Shown here in pieces: positions 44,024 to 51,683 of a DNA stretch of 64,000 bases. Source of the stretch: Roseateles amylovorans (lineage in GTDB: Bacteria > Pseudomonadota > Gammaproteobacteria > Burkholderiales > Burkholderiaceae_C); the NCBI RefSeq assembly GCF_025398155.2, contig NZ_CP104562.2:2914001-2978000 (forward strand), read 5' to 3'. Position 1 is the stretch's first letter. The number at the start of each line of letters is the position of its first letter. The notes under the pieces were generated by a model, which worked only from the letters and a program-made list of their open reading frames with translations, made no database searches and was not told the DNA's origin. A program made the position numbers and the translations under genes.

Positions 44024-44282
44024 ATGAGTCTTTCAACGCAGGAGCTCATGACATTCGTCGGACGTTCACCGTCCGCGGGCGATTTCGATGCTTGGTTGGA
44101 TTCCCACAGGATTCGAAGCCGTCCTCACACCGCTGGAAGAAGACCTGTATTCGAGCGCGACCCTCACAAAGCTCTGATGAATGCTCGCACGAGCGAGATC
44201 GAGGACGATGACGTCACGGCCTTGTCCTGATCTACGACGACAAGGCCCTCTATCGAAGTCTGGCGGGAAAACCGCCTGGCCT
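44024..44282 (+). pseudogene. truncated, frameshifted family B gene, copy B3
   Basis: The frame starts MSLSTQELMTFVGRSPSAGD and matches B1 through NARTSEIEDDDV before a stop at 44230. Out of frame the match resumes as LIYDDKALYRSLAGKP (B1: LIYDRKALYWSLVGKP), then ends at about 44280 where an IS481-type remnant begins. Confidence 0.75.
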
Positions 44283-44395
44283 AGTTGTGAAGCGTCAAGA
44301 CGTTATGTTCTGAAGCATTGAGCCTGGTCATCGGTGAGACGCCGACGATGCCGCTGTGCGGGCGATGCCAGTTGTAGTGCGGCACCTGACGAAGA
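44281..44395 (-). mobile_element. remnant of an IS481-type transposase
   Basis: Read on the reverse strand, the sequence gives VPHYNWHRPHSGIVGVSPMT and ends NVLTLHN plus stop at 44281-44283. This is the C-terminal signature of IS481-like transposases (HRPHSGI, SPMTRL). Only about 37 codons remain, and no terminal repeats are evident. It truncated gene B3 and lies just before P11. Confidence 0.65.
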
Positions 44396-44413
44396 TGAGG
44401 ATGCAACCCACCC

Positions 44414-45493
44414 ATGAGCATGACTGTTCACCCCCCTCTGTTCGATCGCCCCAACTGGAACCGGTTCATGGCCGGCTACATGGTTCGCGACTGCACCATC
44501 GGATTCGAAGATGGCCGCTTGGGATTTCTGCTTTTCGAGGAGCTCGCCCCGGACGCCCAGATGGAGGACGGGTTTCAGATTCGTCTGCTGGCGGTGAAGG
44601 TCGGCAATCCGTTGGAGACGCGTTTCTTTTCTCTGTCGGCCAATGCGCTGAGTGTCGGCGCGAATCTGTCTTCCGCTTGGTCTCCGCTGGGTGAATTCGT
44701 CGCCGTCGGGATAGGACGGCATGTCTATGGGTATCGGCCAAAAAGCCACAAGGGCCGAGAGGAAGACATCCCGTTTGAGGTGCGCAGACTTGCACCATCC
44801 GCTTACAGCGAGTGCGGCTGCGCAATCCTCAAGACAGTCAGGGTGGGAATGACGGTCTTTGCGGTGGGCGGACCGTTCAGAATCTTCCAGCGGATCGGCC
44901 CGCAGGAATGGCAGGAACATTCAGAGATTCCCATTCCCGCGGAGCTTGGCAGCAGCGACCGTGAAACGGCTTTGGCAGCCATCAACGCTTCGTCGTTCGA
45001 AGACTTGGCTGGTCTCTCGGAAGAGGATATGTACGCCGTGGGAAGCCGTGGCGCATTGTGGCGGCGCCACCAAGGCCGCTGGGGCCGCGCGCGCTTTCCA
45101 AGCACACGGGATCTCCACACGGTCGCCGTTGCCCCTGACGGCACAGCGTACGTGACCGATCATCGCGGCTGCGTCTGGAAGGGAAAGGACAGCGAGTGGA
45201 CTCAGTTGGTGGAAGCGGATCTCTCACTTCCATATCAGGACTCGGTCTGGTTCAAAGGGCGCCTGTACTGCACCAATGATCTGGCCGGCTGCTTTGTGTT
45301 GGAGGAAGGCCGCATGGTGGCTGCCCACCGAACGGCGCACGACCCGATGCCGGTCCGATGCGCATTGCACGCGCATCGGCTTGATGTCTCGCCGGATGGC
45401 GGTCGGCTCTTGGTCGCCGGGATGTCTGGCGCCAGTCTGTATGACGGTCGCCAATGGCACCTGCTATTCGATGGTGAGCCCGACAGCGATTGA
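44414..45493 (+). CDS. beta-propeller putative immunity protein P11 (group IV)
   Basis: A 359-residue intact group IV copy: FMAGYMVRDCTIGFEDGRLG, VYGYRPKSHKGREEDIPFEV, MYAVGSRGALWRRHQGRW, DSVWFKGRLYCTNDLAGCFV. It lacks the paired cysteine (LHTVAVAPDG). P9, the IS-broken copy, is its nearest relative. Base composition is GC-richer than that of P5 or P7. The IS481 relic ends just upstream. Confidence 0.7.
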   Translation: MSMTVHPPLFDRPNWNRFMAGYMVRDCTIGFEDGRLGFLLFEELAPDAQMEDGFQIRLLAVKVGNPLETRFFSLSANALSVGANLSSAWSPLGEFVAVGIGRHVYGYRPKSHKGREEDIPFEVRRLAPSAYSECGCAILKTVRVGMTVFAVGGPFRIFQRIGPQEWQEHSEIPIPAELGSSDRETALAAINASSFEDLAGLSEEDMYAVGSRGALWRRHQGRWGRARFPSTRDLHTVAVAPDGTAYVTDHRGCVWKGKDSEWTQLVEADLSLPYQDSVWFKGRLYCTNDLAGCFVLEEGRMVAAHRTAHDPMPVRCALHAHRLDVSPDGGRLLVAGMSGASLYDGRQWHLLFDGEPDSD

Positions 45494-45524
45494 GTCTGCA
45501 TTCCGACGTTGAAGGAGATGAAGA

Positions 45525-46472
45525 ATGAGTTTTTATCAACTTGAAGATTCTTACATTCAAAGATCTTTCAAGGATCGCTGGTTCTATGACTGTGCAGTCA
45601 TTGATAGAAATACATGCAGCTTCATCTTATTCAATCGCGTTAGCGAGGACGATGGAAACCGCGTGCTCGGGACAGTCCGCTTCGGCGAAGAGGGTTCTTG
45701 GAAAGCACGCAGATATGCAGGTTTTGTCCTTCCAATGCTCGGTGTGGCGCCGAACCTGGGAAAAACCTCTGTGATGTTGGGCCGTATCAGTGGTGTGGCC
45801 GTTCACGGTGACGCAGGCGATGAGAAGTGGCCCGATATCGCGGAATCTCCCAACGGGCCACTCCGAACGGGCGCCGACTGTATGGCCACAATTAACGGTC
45901 GACTTTATGTTGGCGGAGGTTGGCGTCATGTGTGCTTTCTGAACGATGCGAGGGAGTGGGAATCCATCCGCCACAACCTGCCGGATCCACCAAATCCCAA
46001 GAAGGCCAGCCGATTTGGTTTTGACGCAATCGCTGGCTTCAATGCTAATGACATTTATGCCGCTGGAGGTGAGGGGGATCTCTGGCGCTTTGACGGCCGG
46101 TTTTGGCGTCAATGCCAAGTTCCCACCAATATGATGATGGAAACTCTATGCTGCGCCGGTGATGGCCATGTGTATGTAGGGCTGCAATCCGGTGGCCTCA
46201 TGCGCGGCCGGGAGGATGAATGGGAAGTCATCCACCAAGACAACATGAGCGTCCCCTTCAAAGACATCGTCTGGTACCAGGAGCAACTCTGGTGCACTTC
46301 GGAGTACGGCCTGTGGACCGTCGGCAAGGATGGCAAGTTGGTCGATGCGGATGTGCCCGCATTGGCTTCTGCCTGCTCCGGAAATCTGTCGACAGCTGAC
46401 GGCATCCTGATGGTGGCGGGCCTTAATGGGGCCGCCATCCACGACGGAAACGAATGGCACCGTCTGCTGTGA
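45525..46472 (+). CDS. beta-propeller putative immunity protein P12 (group III)
   Basis: A 315-residue intact group III copy: QRSFKDRWFYDCAVIDRNTC, LYVGGGWRHVCFLNDAREWE, IYAAGGEGDLWRFDGRFWRQ, LCCAGDGHVYVGLQSGGLMR, YGLWTVGKDGKLVDADVPAL. A strong AAGGAG ribosome site precedes the ATG. The deleted copy P3 and fragment P10 belong to the same group. A TIGR02270 5' remnant follows 26 bases after the stop. Confidence 0.72.
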   Translation: MSFYQLEDSYIQRSFKDRWFYDCAVIDRNTCSFILFNRVSEDDGNRVLGTVRFGEEGSWKARRYAGFVLPMLGVAPNLGKTSVMLGRISGVAVHGDAGDEKWPDIAESPNGPLRTGADCMATINGRLYVGGGWRHVCFLNDAREWESIRHNLPDPPNPKKASRFGFDAIAGFNANDIYAAGGEGDLWRFDGRFWRQCQVPTNMMMETLCCAGDGHVYVGLQSGGLMRGREDEWEVIHQDNMSVPFKDIVWYQEQLWCTSEYGLWTVGKDGKLVDADVPALASACSGNLSTADGILMVAGLNGAAIHDGNEWHRLL

Positions 46473-46498
46473 TCGTCTCTGCTGTCCGGAGCTGCTGA

Positions 46499-46615
46499 AT
46501 GTCAGTCCAAGCGCCCCCGAGACCGCGCTTTCCAGCATCGGAAGAGCGGCCCGTCGTGCTGCCTTTGGTGCGACGGCACGCGGAAGATGCCGGGTTCTAT
46601 TGGCAGTTGCTCGCT
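46499..46615 (+). pseudogene. TIGR02270 5' remnant fused to a GNAT gene
   Basis: From ATG 46499 the frame reads through LPLVRRHAEDAGFYWQLLAR, matching the start of TIGR02270 proteins (compare NQHAEEAAFLW and VRRHAEDAAF elsewhere in the window). At about 46610 the sequence passes, in another frame, into an acetyltransferase. This is a deletion joint between the end of the array and a chromosomal gene. Confidence 0.72.
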
Positions 46616-47069
46616 CGACCGCACGCTGCCTGCGCTGCCTTGGCTGGTCGCAGAAGATGCCGCCGGAGAGGTCTGTGGCTACGCCTATGCGGGCAAGCAC
46701 CGGGAGCGTCCGGCCTATCAATGGTCGGTAGACACCACCGTCTACATCCGGGCCGACCAGCGCGGCCTCGGCATCGGCAGGGCGTTGTACGAGCGTCTGT
46801 TGGCGATTCTTCGTGAGCTCGGCTACTGCCAGGCCTTTGCAGGCATCGCCTTGCCGAATGCGGGCAGCGTCGCGCTGCATCAAGCCCTCGGCTTCGAACC
46901 GATCGGCGTGTACCGGGGCGTCGGCTACAAGCATGGCGCTTGGCACGACGTCGGCTGGTGGCAGAAAACCCTGCGAGCCGACGCGGCGCCAACCAACGTG
47001 ACAAGCTTCGGCGGCGTCGCGACCGGCCACGAACAAGCCCGATCGCAATCCGCGCCTACTTCACCTTGA
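46587..47069 (+). CDS. GNAT acetyltransferase, N-terminally truncated (phosphinothricin acetyltransferase-like)
   Basis: The 160-codon frame contains the GNAT core of the Pat/Bar-like group: PWLVAEDAAGEVCGYAYAGK, VDTTVYIRADQRGLGIGRAL (acetyl-CoA loop RGLGIG), GYCQAFAGIALPNAGSVALH and WHDVGWWQKTL. The usual first 35-40 residues are missing because the 5' end is replaced by the TIGR02270 remnant. The ATG at 46587 lies within that remnant. Activity is doubtful. Its 3' end overlaps the convergent oxidoreductase gene by 14 bases. Confidence 0.65.
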   Translation: MPGSIGSCSLDRTLPALPWLVAEDAAGEVCGYAYAGKHRERPAYQWSVDTTVYIRADQRGLGIGRALYERLLAILRELGYCQAFAGIALPNAGSVALHQALGFEPIGVYRGVGYKHGAWHDVGWWQKTLRADAAPTNVTSFGGVATGHEQARSQSAPTSP

Positions 47070-48057
47070 TCACCACCTTGCCCTTCGCCCGGCCGGCGCG
47101 CACAAAGTCGAGCGCCTCGTTGGTCGACGCAAAGGGGAAGACCCGATCGATGACAGGCCGGATCACGCCAGCCTCGATGAGCGCTGTGATCTCTCCCAAC
47201 TGACCGCCGTCCGCCTTCATGAACAGGAACGAAAAGCGCTTGCCTTGGCGGCTTGCCTTTCGGCGGATCCCGGCGCTCAGCAGGCGCATCACCAGCCGCA
47301 CGAAACCGGAGGCGCCGATCGCCTGGCCGAACTCCGGATCCGGCGGCCCAGAGATCGAGACCACCTGCCCACCGCGCTGGAGCACGCCCAGAGACTTCTC
47401 CAGCGTTTTGCCGTCCTGGCTGTTGAGCACGACGTCGTAGTCACGGAGCACCTCGGCGAAGTCCTGCTTCTTGTAGTCGATGACCACATCGGCGCCCAAC
47501 CCCTTCACCAGCGCGACGTTCGTGGTGCTCGTCGTGGTCGCGACCGTCGCGCCCAGATGCTTGGCCAACTGGATCGCGAATGTGCCGACACCGCCCGAGC
47601 CTGCCTGGATAAAGACCTTCTGCCCGCGCTTCAATCCGGCCCTTTCGACCAGTGCCTGCCAGGCGGTCAGCCCCACCAGCGGCATCGCCGCGGCTTCTTC
47701 CATCGTCAGATTCCTGGGTTTGAGCGCGAGCGACGCTTCCCTGACCGGGACGTACTGCGCGAAGGTGCCGATCCGGAAGTCGTCCGCCCGCGCATAGACC
47801 TCATCACCGGGCTGGAAGCGGCGCACCCTGGCGCCCGTTTTGACGACGACGCCCGCCACATCGTGGCCAAGCACCACGGGCAGGCGATAGGGCAGGATCA
47901 ACTTGAACTCGCCGTCCCGGATCTTGGAATCCAGCAAGTTCACGCCGGCCGCATGGACCTCGATCAAGACTTCGTCGTCTCGAATCTCAGGGGTCGGCCT
48001 CTCTGTCGATGTGAGCGTGCTGGTCTTGCCGTAGCGCTCAAGAACAAAAGCTTTCAT
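47056..48057 (-). CDS. NADP-dependent quinone-type oxidoreductase (MDR family)
   Basis: A 333-residue medium-chain dehydrogenase/reductase of the zinc-free type. The N-terminal GroES-like domain shows VLGHDVAGVVVKTGARVRRF and FQPGDEVYAR; the Rossmann domain has the nucleotide motif QAGSGGVGTFAIQLAKHLGA. The end is DFVRAGRAKGKVVIKVK. The ATG at 48057 aligns with the standard MKAFVLERYG start. It is the third gene of a reverse-strand run (SDR, hydrolase, MDR) next to a divergent tetR gene, which suggests detoxification of reactive carbonyls or quinones (inference). Confidence 0.88.
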   Translation of the reverse strand: MKAFVLERYGKTSTLTSTERPTPEIRDDEVLIEVHAAGVNLLDSKIRDGEFKLILPYRLPVVLGHDVAGVVVKTGARVRRFQPGDEVYARADDFRIGTFAQYVPVREASLALKPRNLTMEEAAAMPLVGLTAWQALVERAGLKRGQKVFIQAGSGGVGTFAIQLAKHLGATVATTTSTTNVALVKGLGADVVIDYKKQDFAEVLRDYDVVLNSQDGKTLEKSLGVLQRGGQVVSISGPPDPEFGQAIGASGFVRLVMRLLSAGIRRKASRQGKRFSFLFMKADGGQLGEITALIEAGVIRPVIDRVFPFASTNEALDFVRAGRAKGKVVIKVK

Positions 48058-48121
48058 GGTCGTGCTGGTTCCTGGTTCCTGGTCCTGGTTGCTCTGCGTC
48101 CTGATTCCTGGCGCTGCGGCG

Positions 48122-49084
48122 TCACTTCGCGAGGAAGGCCAGTGCCCTCGGCACGAAGTCCTCGTGATACTGGAAGATGCCGCCGTGGCCGGCATCGGGA
48201 TAGACGATGAGTTCGCTATGGGGCAGGCGCGCGGCCAGGTCGTAGCTGTTGCGGGTCGGCACCATCCGATCATCGCTGCCGTTGGCCACAAGGACCGGCT
48301 GTCGGATCAACGACAGGTCGGCAGGCGGTTTCTGGCCCCATGCGCTCAGTGCCTGCAATTGCGCCACATAGGCCCCGAGCGCGATGGCCTTGTCCCTTGG
48401 CGCTGTCCGTTCCTGCAAGCGGTTGAGGAAGGCTTTGCCCGCCTCGATCCCCCCGGGCGTGCGGGTGAAGAAGAGGTATTGCTTCGGGTCCTGACCGGTG
48501 AAGGTGGCGCGCAGCAGGTCGAGATTCGCCACGCCGGCCACGGTGCTGATGCCCGGACCGCCCGCCGGGCCGGTGCCGGTCAGGATCAGCTTGCGGACCA
48601 ATTGCGGCTCCTTCAGCGCGATCTCCTGGGCAATCATGCCGCCCATGGAAAAGCCGAACAGGTCCACCTGCTGGAAGCCCTTGGCCTTGATGAAGGTGAT
48701 GGCATCGTCCGCCATCTGTTCCACGGTGTTGGCCGGCGATCCGGTCGAGGCGCCCACGCCGCGGTTATCGAACGCGACCAGGTGATGCCGCGCGGCAAAG
48801 CCGTCCATCACGCGCGGATCCCAGTTGTCCAGCACCGCGGCCAGGTGGCCGAGGAAGACCACCGGCGTCCCGCCATGCGGCTGACCCAGTTCGCGGTAAG
48901 CGAAGTCAACGCCGCCGGCGGTGAGCACCTGCGTGGGAACGTTCTTCCACGTCGTCTGCTCGGCGGTGACGGTGGCCACCGGGGCGCCCGCGGGCGGGAC
49001 GGTCGAGTCAACAGCCGCGCAGGCCGTCAACAGCCCAGCGGAAAGGGCCATCAGGCCCAGGAGGGATCGGGAAAGAGGGCACAC
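48122..49084 (-). CDS. alpha/beta hydrolase, predicted lipoprotein
   Basis: A 320-residue alpha/beta hydrolase. The likely start is GTG at 49084 with GGAG upstream, giving a lipoprotein signal CPLSRSLLGLMALSAGLLTAC with lipobox LTAC. The nucleophile elbow is GFSMGG; the acid is probably in ANGSDDRMVP and the histidine in DAGHGGIF. An oxyanion region and DNRGVGAS precede. It is expected in the cell envelope. It lies 64 bases upstream of the MDR gene and 43 bases after the SDR gene in the same direction. The substrate cannot be inferred. Confidence 0.85.
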   Translation of the reverse strand: MCPLSRSLLGLMALSAGLLTACAAVDSTVPPAGAPVATVTAEQTTWKNVPTQVLTAGGVDFAYRELGQPHGGTPVVFLGHLAAVLDNWDPRVMDGFAARHHLVAFDNRGVGASTGSPANTVEQMADDAITFIKAKGFQQVDLFGFSMGGMIAQEIALKEPQLVRKLILTGTGPAGGPGISTVAGVANLDLLRATFTGQDPKQYLFFTRTPGGIEAGKAFLNRLQERTAPRDKAIALGAYVAQLQALSAWGQKPPADLSLIRQPVLVANGSDDRMVPTRNSYDLAARLPHSELIVYPDAGHGGIFQYHEDFVPRALAFLAK

Positions 49085-49127
49085 GGTGTCTCCGCTGGCG
49101 GGTAGGGGATCGAGAACGCGTTGGCGA

Positions 49128-49916
49128 TCAGCGCTGCGGGTGATAGCGCTCAGCGGCATGGGCCTGCCGGATGTCCGACAGCAGCAATTGGCGCGCGCCA
49201 TCCAGCGCATCCCAGCGGCCGGCCTCGGTCAGGGGCGGGACCGTGACGAGCTCGCGGCGATCGAAGCCGATCAGAGCGGCATCGACCAGTTCCTCGACCG
49301 GCATGACTTCAGGCAACGCATTGATGTCCATACCGGCACGCTCCCAGATCTCGGTGCGCGTGGACGCCGGCAGCACCGCCTGCACATAGACCCCCTTCGA
49401 TCCCAGCTCGACATGCAGCCCCTGCGACAGGAACAGCACGAATGCCTTGGTGGCACCGTAGATCGACATGCCGAACTCGGGCGCAAAGCCCACCACCGAG
49501 CCGATGTTGACGATCGAGCCCGTACCCGTCTCGGCGAAGCGCGGTGCCACGGCGGCCGCCAGGCGGGTCGGGGCAGTCGTGTTGAGCGCGATCAGTTGCT
49601 CGATGCGTTGCGGCGTCTGCTGCAGCAGGCCGCCCGTCTGCGCGATGCCGGCGTTGTTGATCAGGATGTCGATGCGGGCATCGTCGCGCAGGCGTGCCTC
49701 GACCGCTGCCAGATCGGCCTCCTGGGTCAGATCGGCGGGCAGCACGTCGACAGCGACCTTGGCCTCGGCGCGAAGACGGGCGGCCAGGGCTTCCAGGCGG
49801 GCCTTGTCGCGGGCCACCAGCACCAGGTCGTGGCCGCGTTGGGCAAAGCGCTCGGCATAGGTGGCGCCAATGCCGCTGGAGGCGCCGGTGATGAGAACGG
49901 TGGGGCGTGTGGTCAT
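49128..49916 (-). CDS. short-chain dehydrogenase/reductase (SDR)
   Basis: A 262-residue classical SDR: cofactor loop TGASSGIG, NNAG, catalytic serine region NIGSVVGFAP and YGATK (YxxxK). The ATG at 49916 gives the typical start just before TVLITGASSGIG. It is the first gene of the reverse-strand run and diverges from the tetR gene across a 247-base region with a palindromic operator candidate. Confidence 0.9.
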   Translation of the reverse strand: MTTRPTVLITGASSGIGATYAERFAQRGHDLVLVARDKARLEALAARLRAEAKVAVDVLPADLTQEADLAAVEARLRDDARIDILINNAGIAQTGGLLQQTPQRIEQLIALNTTAPTRLAAAVAPRFAETGTGSIVNIGSVVGFAPEFGMSIYGATKAFVLFLSQGLHVELGSKGVYVQAVLPASTRTEIWERAGMDINALPEVMPVEELVDAALIGFDRRELVTVPPLTEAGRWDALDGARQLLLSDIRQAHAAERYHPQR

Positions 49917-50067
49917 GGACGTACTCGTGATGGGTAGGTGAGAAGGGCGCAGGGCGGGGAGTGCCCACCGGAGCCTGTGAAATGGTCGATCTGGCCGACG
50001 GCACCGCCGTCCTGAACGGGGTTTGACGTCTGGACGGGGCGGGGACGTCGGCTGGGTCGATGGGCTC

Positions 50068-50129
50068 AATGATGATGACCGTCATCCAAAAAGTCAAGAT
50101 TTGGATGATGGTCGACATCTATGTATAGT
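50068..50129. promoter_or_regulatory. divergent promoter region with TetR operator candidate
   Basis: A 13-base palindrome GATGACCGTCATC lies at 50074-50086. For the tetR gene, TTGGAT (50101-50106), a 17-base spacer and TATAGT (50124-50129) form a good sigma-70 promoter. On the reverse strand TTGACT (50097-50092) faces the SDR gene, with an ATCATT-like -10 near 50073-50068, so the palindrome would sit between its -35 and -10. That placement suits autoregulation and repression of the operon by the TetR protein. Confidence 0.6.
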
Positions 50130-50163
50130 GAGCGCTGTTCACGCAACCGCCGATCAGCCCGAC

Positions 50164-50808
50164 ATGAAGGTCAGCAAAGCCCAGGCGCAAGCCAATCGAG
50201 AGCACGTGGTCCAGACGGCCTCCGCCCTGTTTCGGGAGCGGGGCTATGACGGCGTGGGCGTGGCCGATCTGATGGCCGCCGCCGGTTTCACCCACGGCGG
50301 CTTCTACAAGCAGTTCGAATCGAAGGCCGAATTGATGGCGGAGTCGGCCGCCTGCGGCATTGCGCAGACCGTGGCCCTGTCCGAAGGCGCCACCGCTGCC
50401 AACTTCGTGTCGGCCTATCTCTCCCGCGAACACCGTGATGCGCCCGCAAAGGGCTGCACCATGGCCGCGCTCGGCGGCGATGCCTCGCGGCAGTCAGAGG
50501 CGGTGCGCGCCACCTTCGCCGGCGGCATCGAGGGCATCCTGGCGGGTCTGAATCTCGAAGGCACCGCACTCGATTCGGACGATGCCCAGGAGGCCCGCGC
50601 CAAAGGCCTCAGCGTGCTGGCGCATGTGGTGGGCGCCGTGGTGATGTCACGCGCCTGCCCGGATGACTCGCCCTTGGCCGACGAGATCCTGGCCGCCTGC
50701 CGGAAAGAGATCCTGGCCTCGCTGGTCCCGCCGCCGAGCGCGCCCAAGCCCGGCCGCCGGCGGGCTGGTCCTCGCGCCGGCAAGCCGTCGGTCGACAAAG
50801 GCCGCTGA
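50164..50808 (+). CDS. TetR-family transcriptional regulator
   Basis: A 214-residue TetR-type repressor. The N-terminal DNA-binding domain is clear (TASALFRERGYDGVGVADLM, AAAGFTHGGFYKQFESKAEL). The ligand domain contains YLSREHRDAPAKGCTMAAL, a pattern seen in regulators of oxidoreductase operons, with a cysteine that may sense electrophiles. The ATG at 50164 starts a typical KVSKAQAQANREHVVQ arm. It is divergent from the SDR operon and is its likely regulator. The C-terminal tail is basic and proline-rich. Confidence 0.9.
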   Translation: MKVSKAQAQANREHVVQTASALFRERGYDGVGVADLMAAAGFTHGGFYKQFESKAELMAESAACGIAQTVALSEGATAANFVSAYLSREHRDAPAKGCTMAALGGDASRQSEAVRATFAGGIEGILAGLNLEGTALDSDDAQEARAKGLSVLAHVVGAVVMSRACPDDSPLADEILAACRKEILASLVPPPSAPKPGRRRAGPRAGKPSVDKGR

Positions 50809-50998
50809 GGGGCGACGCCTCTGCCGCTGCGCCATGGGAATGGCGACAGCGCGCGCTGCAGTGACGGCGGACCTGTCGATGCCGCGCGGGGTTCGCGGGG
50901 CTTGCCGGGCTCGCGGGTCTCCTCGTCTCATGCTGCAGGTCGGTTCTGCGCGCCTATGATCCCGGTCATCTCGTCTCACGGCATCGCCCCCGCGCACC

Positions 50999-51496
50999 AT
51001 GACCCCCGACCATCTCCCTCAGCTTCTCGGCCTCACCAACACCGACGAGGCCCTGATCGCCGCGATCATGGCCAACGCCTCCGGCGACGCCAAGCTCACG
51101 CCCAAGCGCATTCAGGACCTGAAGGCGGACTTCGTCATGCTGCGCCAGGCCGGCCTGGTGATGTCCTTCTCCACCCGCGAGACCCACACCAGCGACTTCG
51201 GTCCGCCCCGTGGCGACGGTCCGCGGGTGCTCAGCGGCTTGTTCTACTACCCGATGGGCAGTGAAGAGGTCGATCCGTACGAAGGCGTCGCGCCCCTGGC
51301 CGCCGGCCGGGTGCTCACCCGCGAGGACGCGCTCGCCGCCTACGGCGAGCCGTCCGACGGCGAAGAGGAAGATCCCGATGGCGACGACGTCGTCGAATGG
51401 GAACAGTGGCATGTGCAAGGTCTCGAACTGACGGCCGATTACGACGACGATGAACAGGTCGTCACCCTGACCGTGTCCTTGCCGATGGTGTTCTGA
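50999..51496 (+). CDS. hypothetical protein upstream of vgrG2
   Basis: A 165-residue acidic soluble protein with no signal peptide. Segments LPQLLGLTNTDEALIAAIMA, AGLVMSFSTRETHTSDFGPP, FYYPMGSEEVDPYEG, ALAAYGEPSDGEEEDPDGDD and WHVQGLELTADYDDDEQVV give an alpha/beta outline with a central GEP turn. This loosely recalls array family A, but I see no convincing alignment. It has GC-rich native-type codon use. Function unknown; a small immunity-like protein is one possibility. Confidence 0.6.
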   Translation: MTPDHLPQLLGLTNTDEALIAAIMANASGDAKLTPKRIQDLKADFVMLRQAGLVMSFSTRETHTSDFGPPRGDGPRVLSGLFYYPMGSEEVDPYEGVAPLAAGRVLTREDALAAYGEPSDGEEEDPDGDDVVEWEQWHVQGLELTADYDDDEQVVTLTVSLPMVF

Positions 51497-51603
51497 CGGT
51501 CGATGGCGGCGGTCGGTCGGGCCGCAGGGGCCGGACGTCCCGCACATGCGGGACAGTGGGGCGGTGGCGCCGCCCTGGGGTAGGGCATTCCTGAGGCGTC
51601 GGA

Positions 51604-51646
51604 GTGACTTTGGTCGCTTCCCCGCCCTTGGGCCGAGGCCTACCGT
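51604..51646 (+). promoter_or_regulatory. T6SS promoter motif upstream of vgrG2
   Basis: GTGACTTTGG at 51604-51613, then -10-like TACCGT at 51641-51646, at the same 38-base offset as before tssA and vgrG1. The vgrG2 ATG is at 51684. Confidence 0.58.
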
Positions 51647-51683
51647 GGGGTTTGGTCGCCTATCGCCCCCGCCCGGCCCCGCC

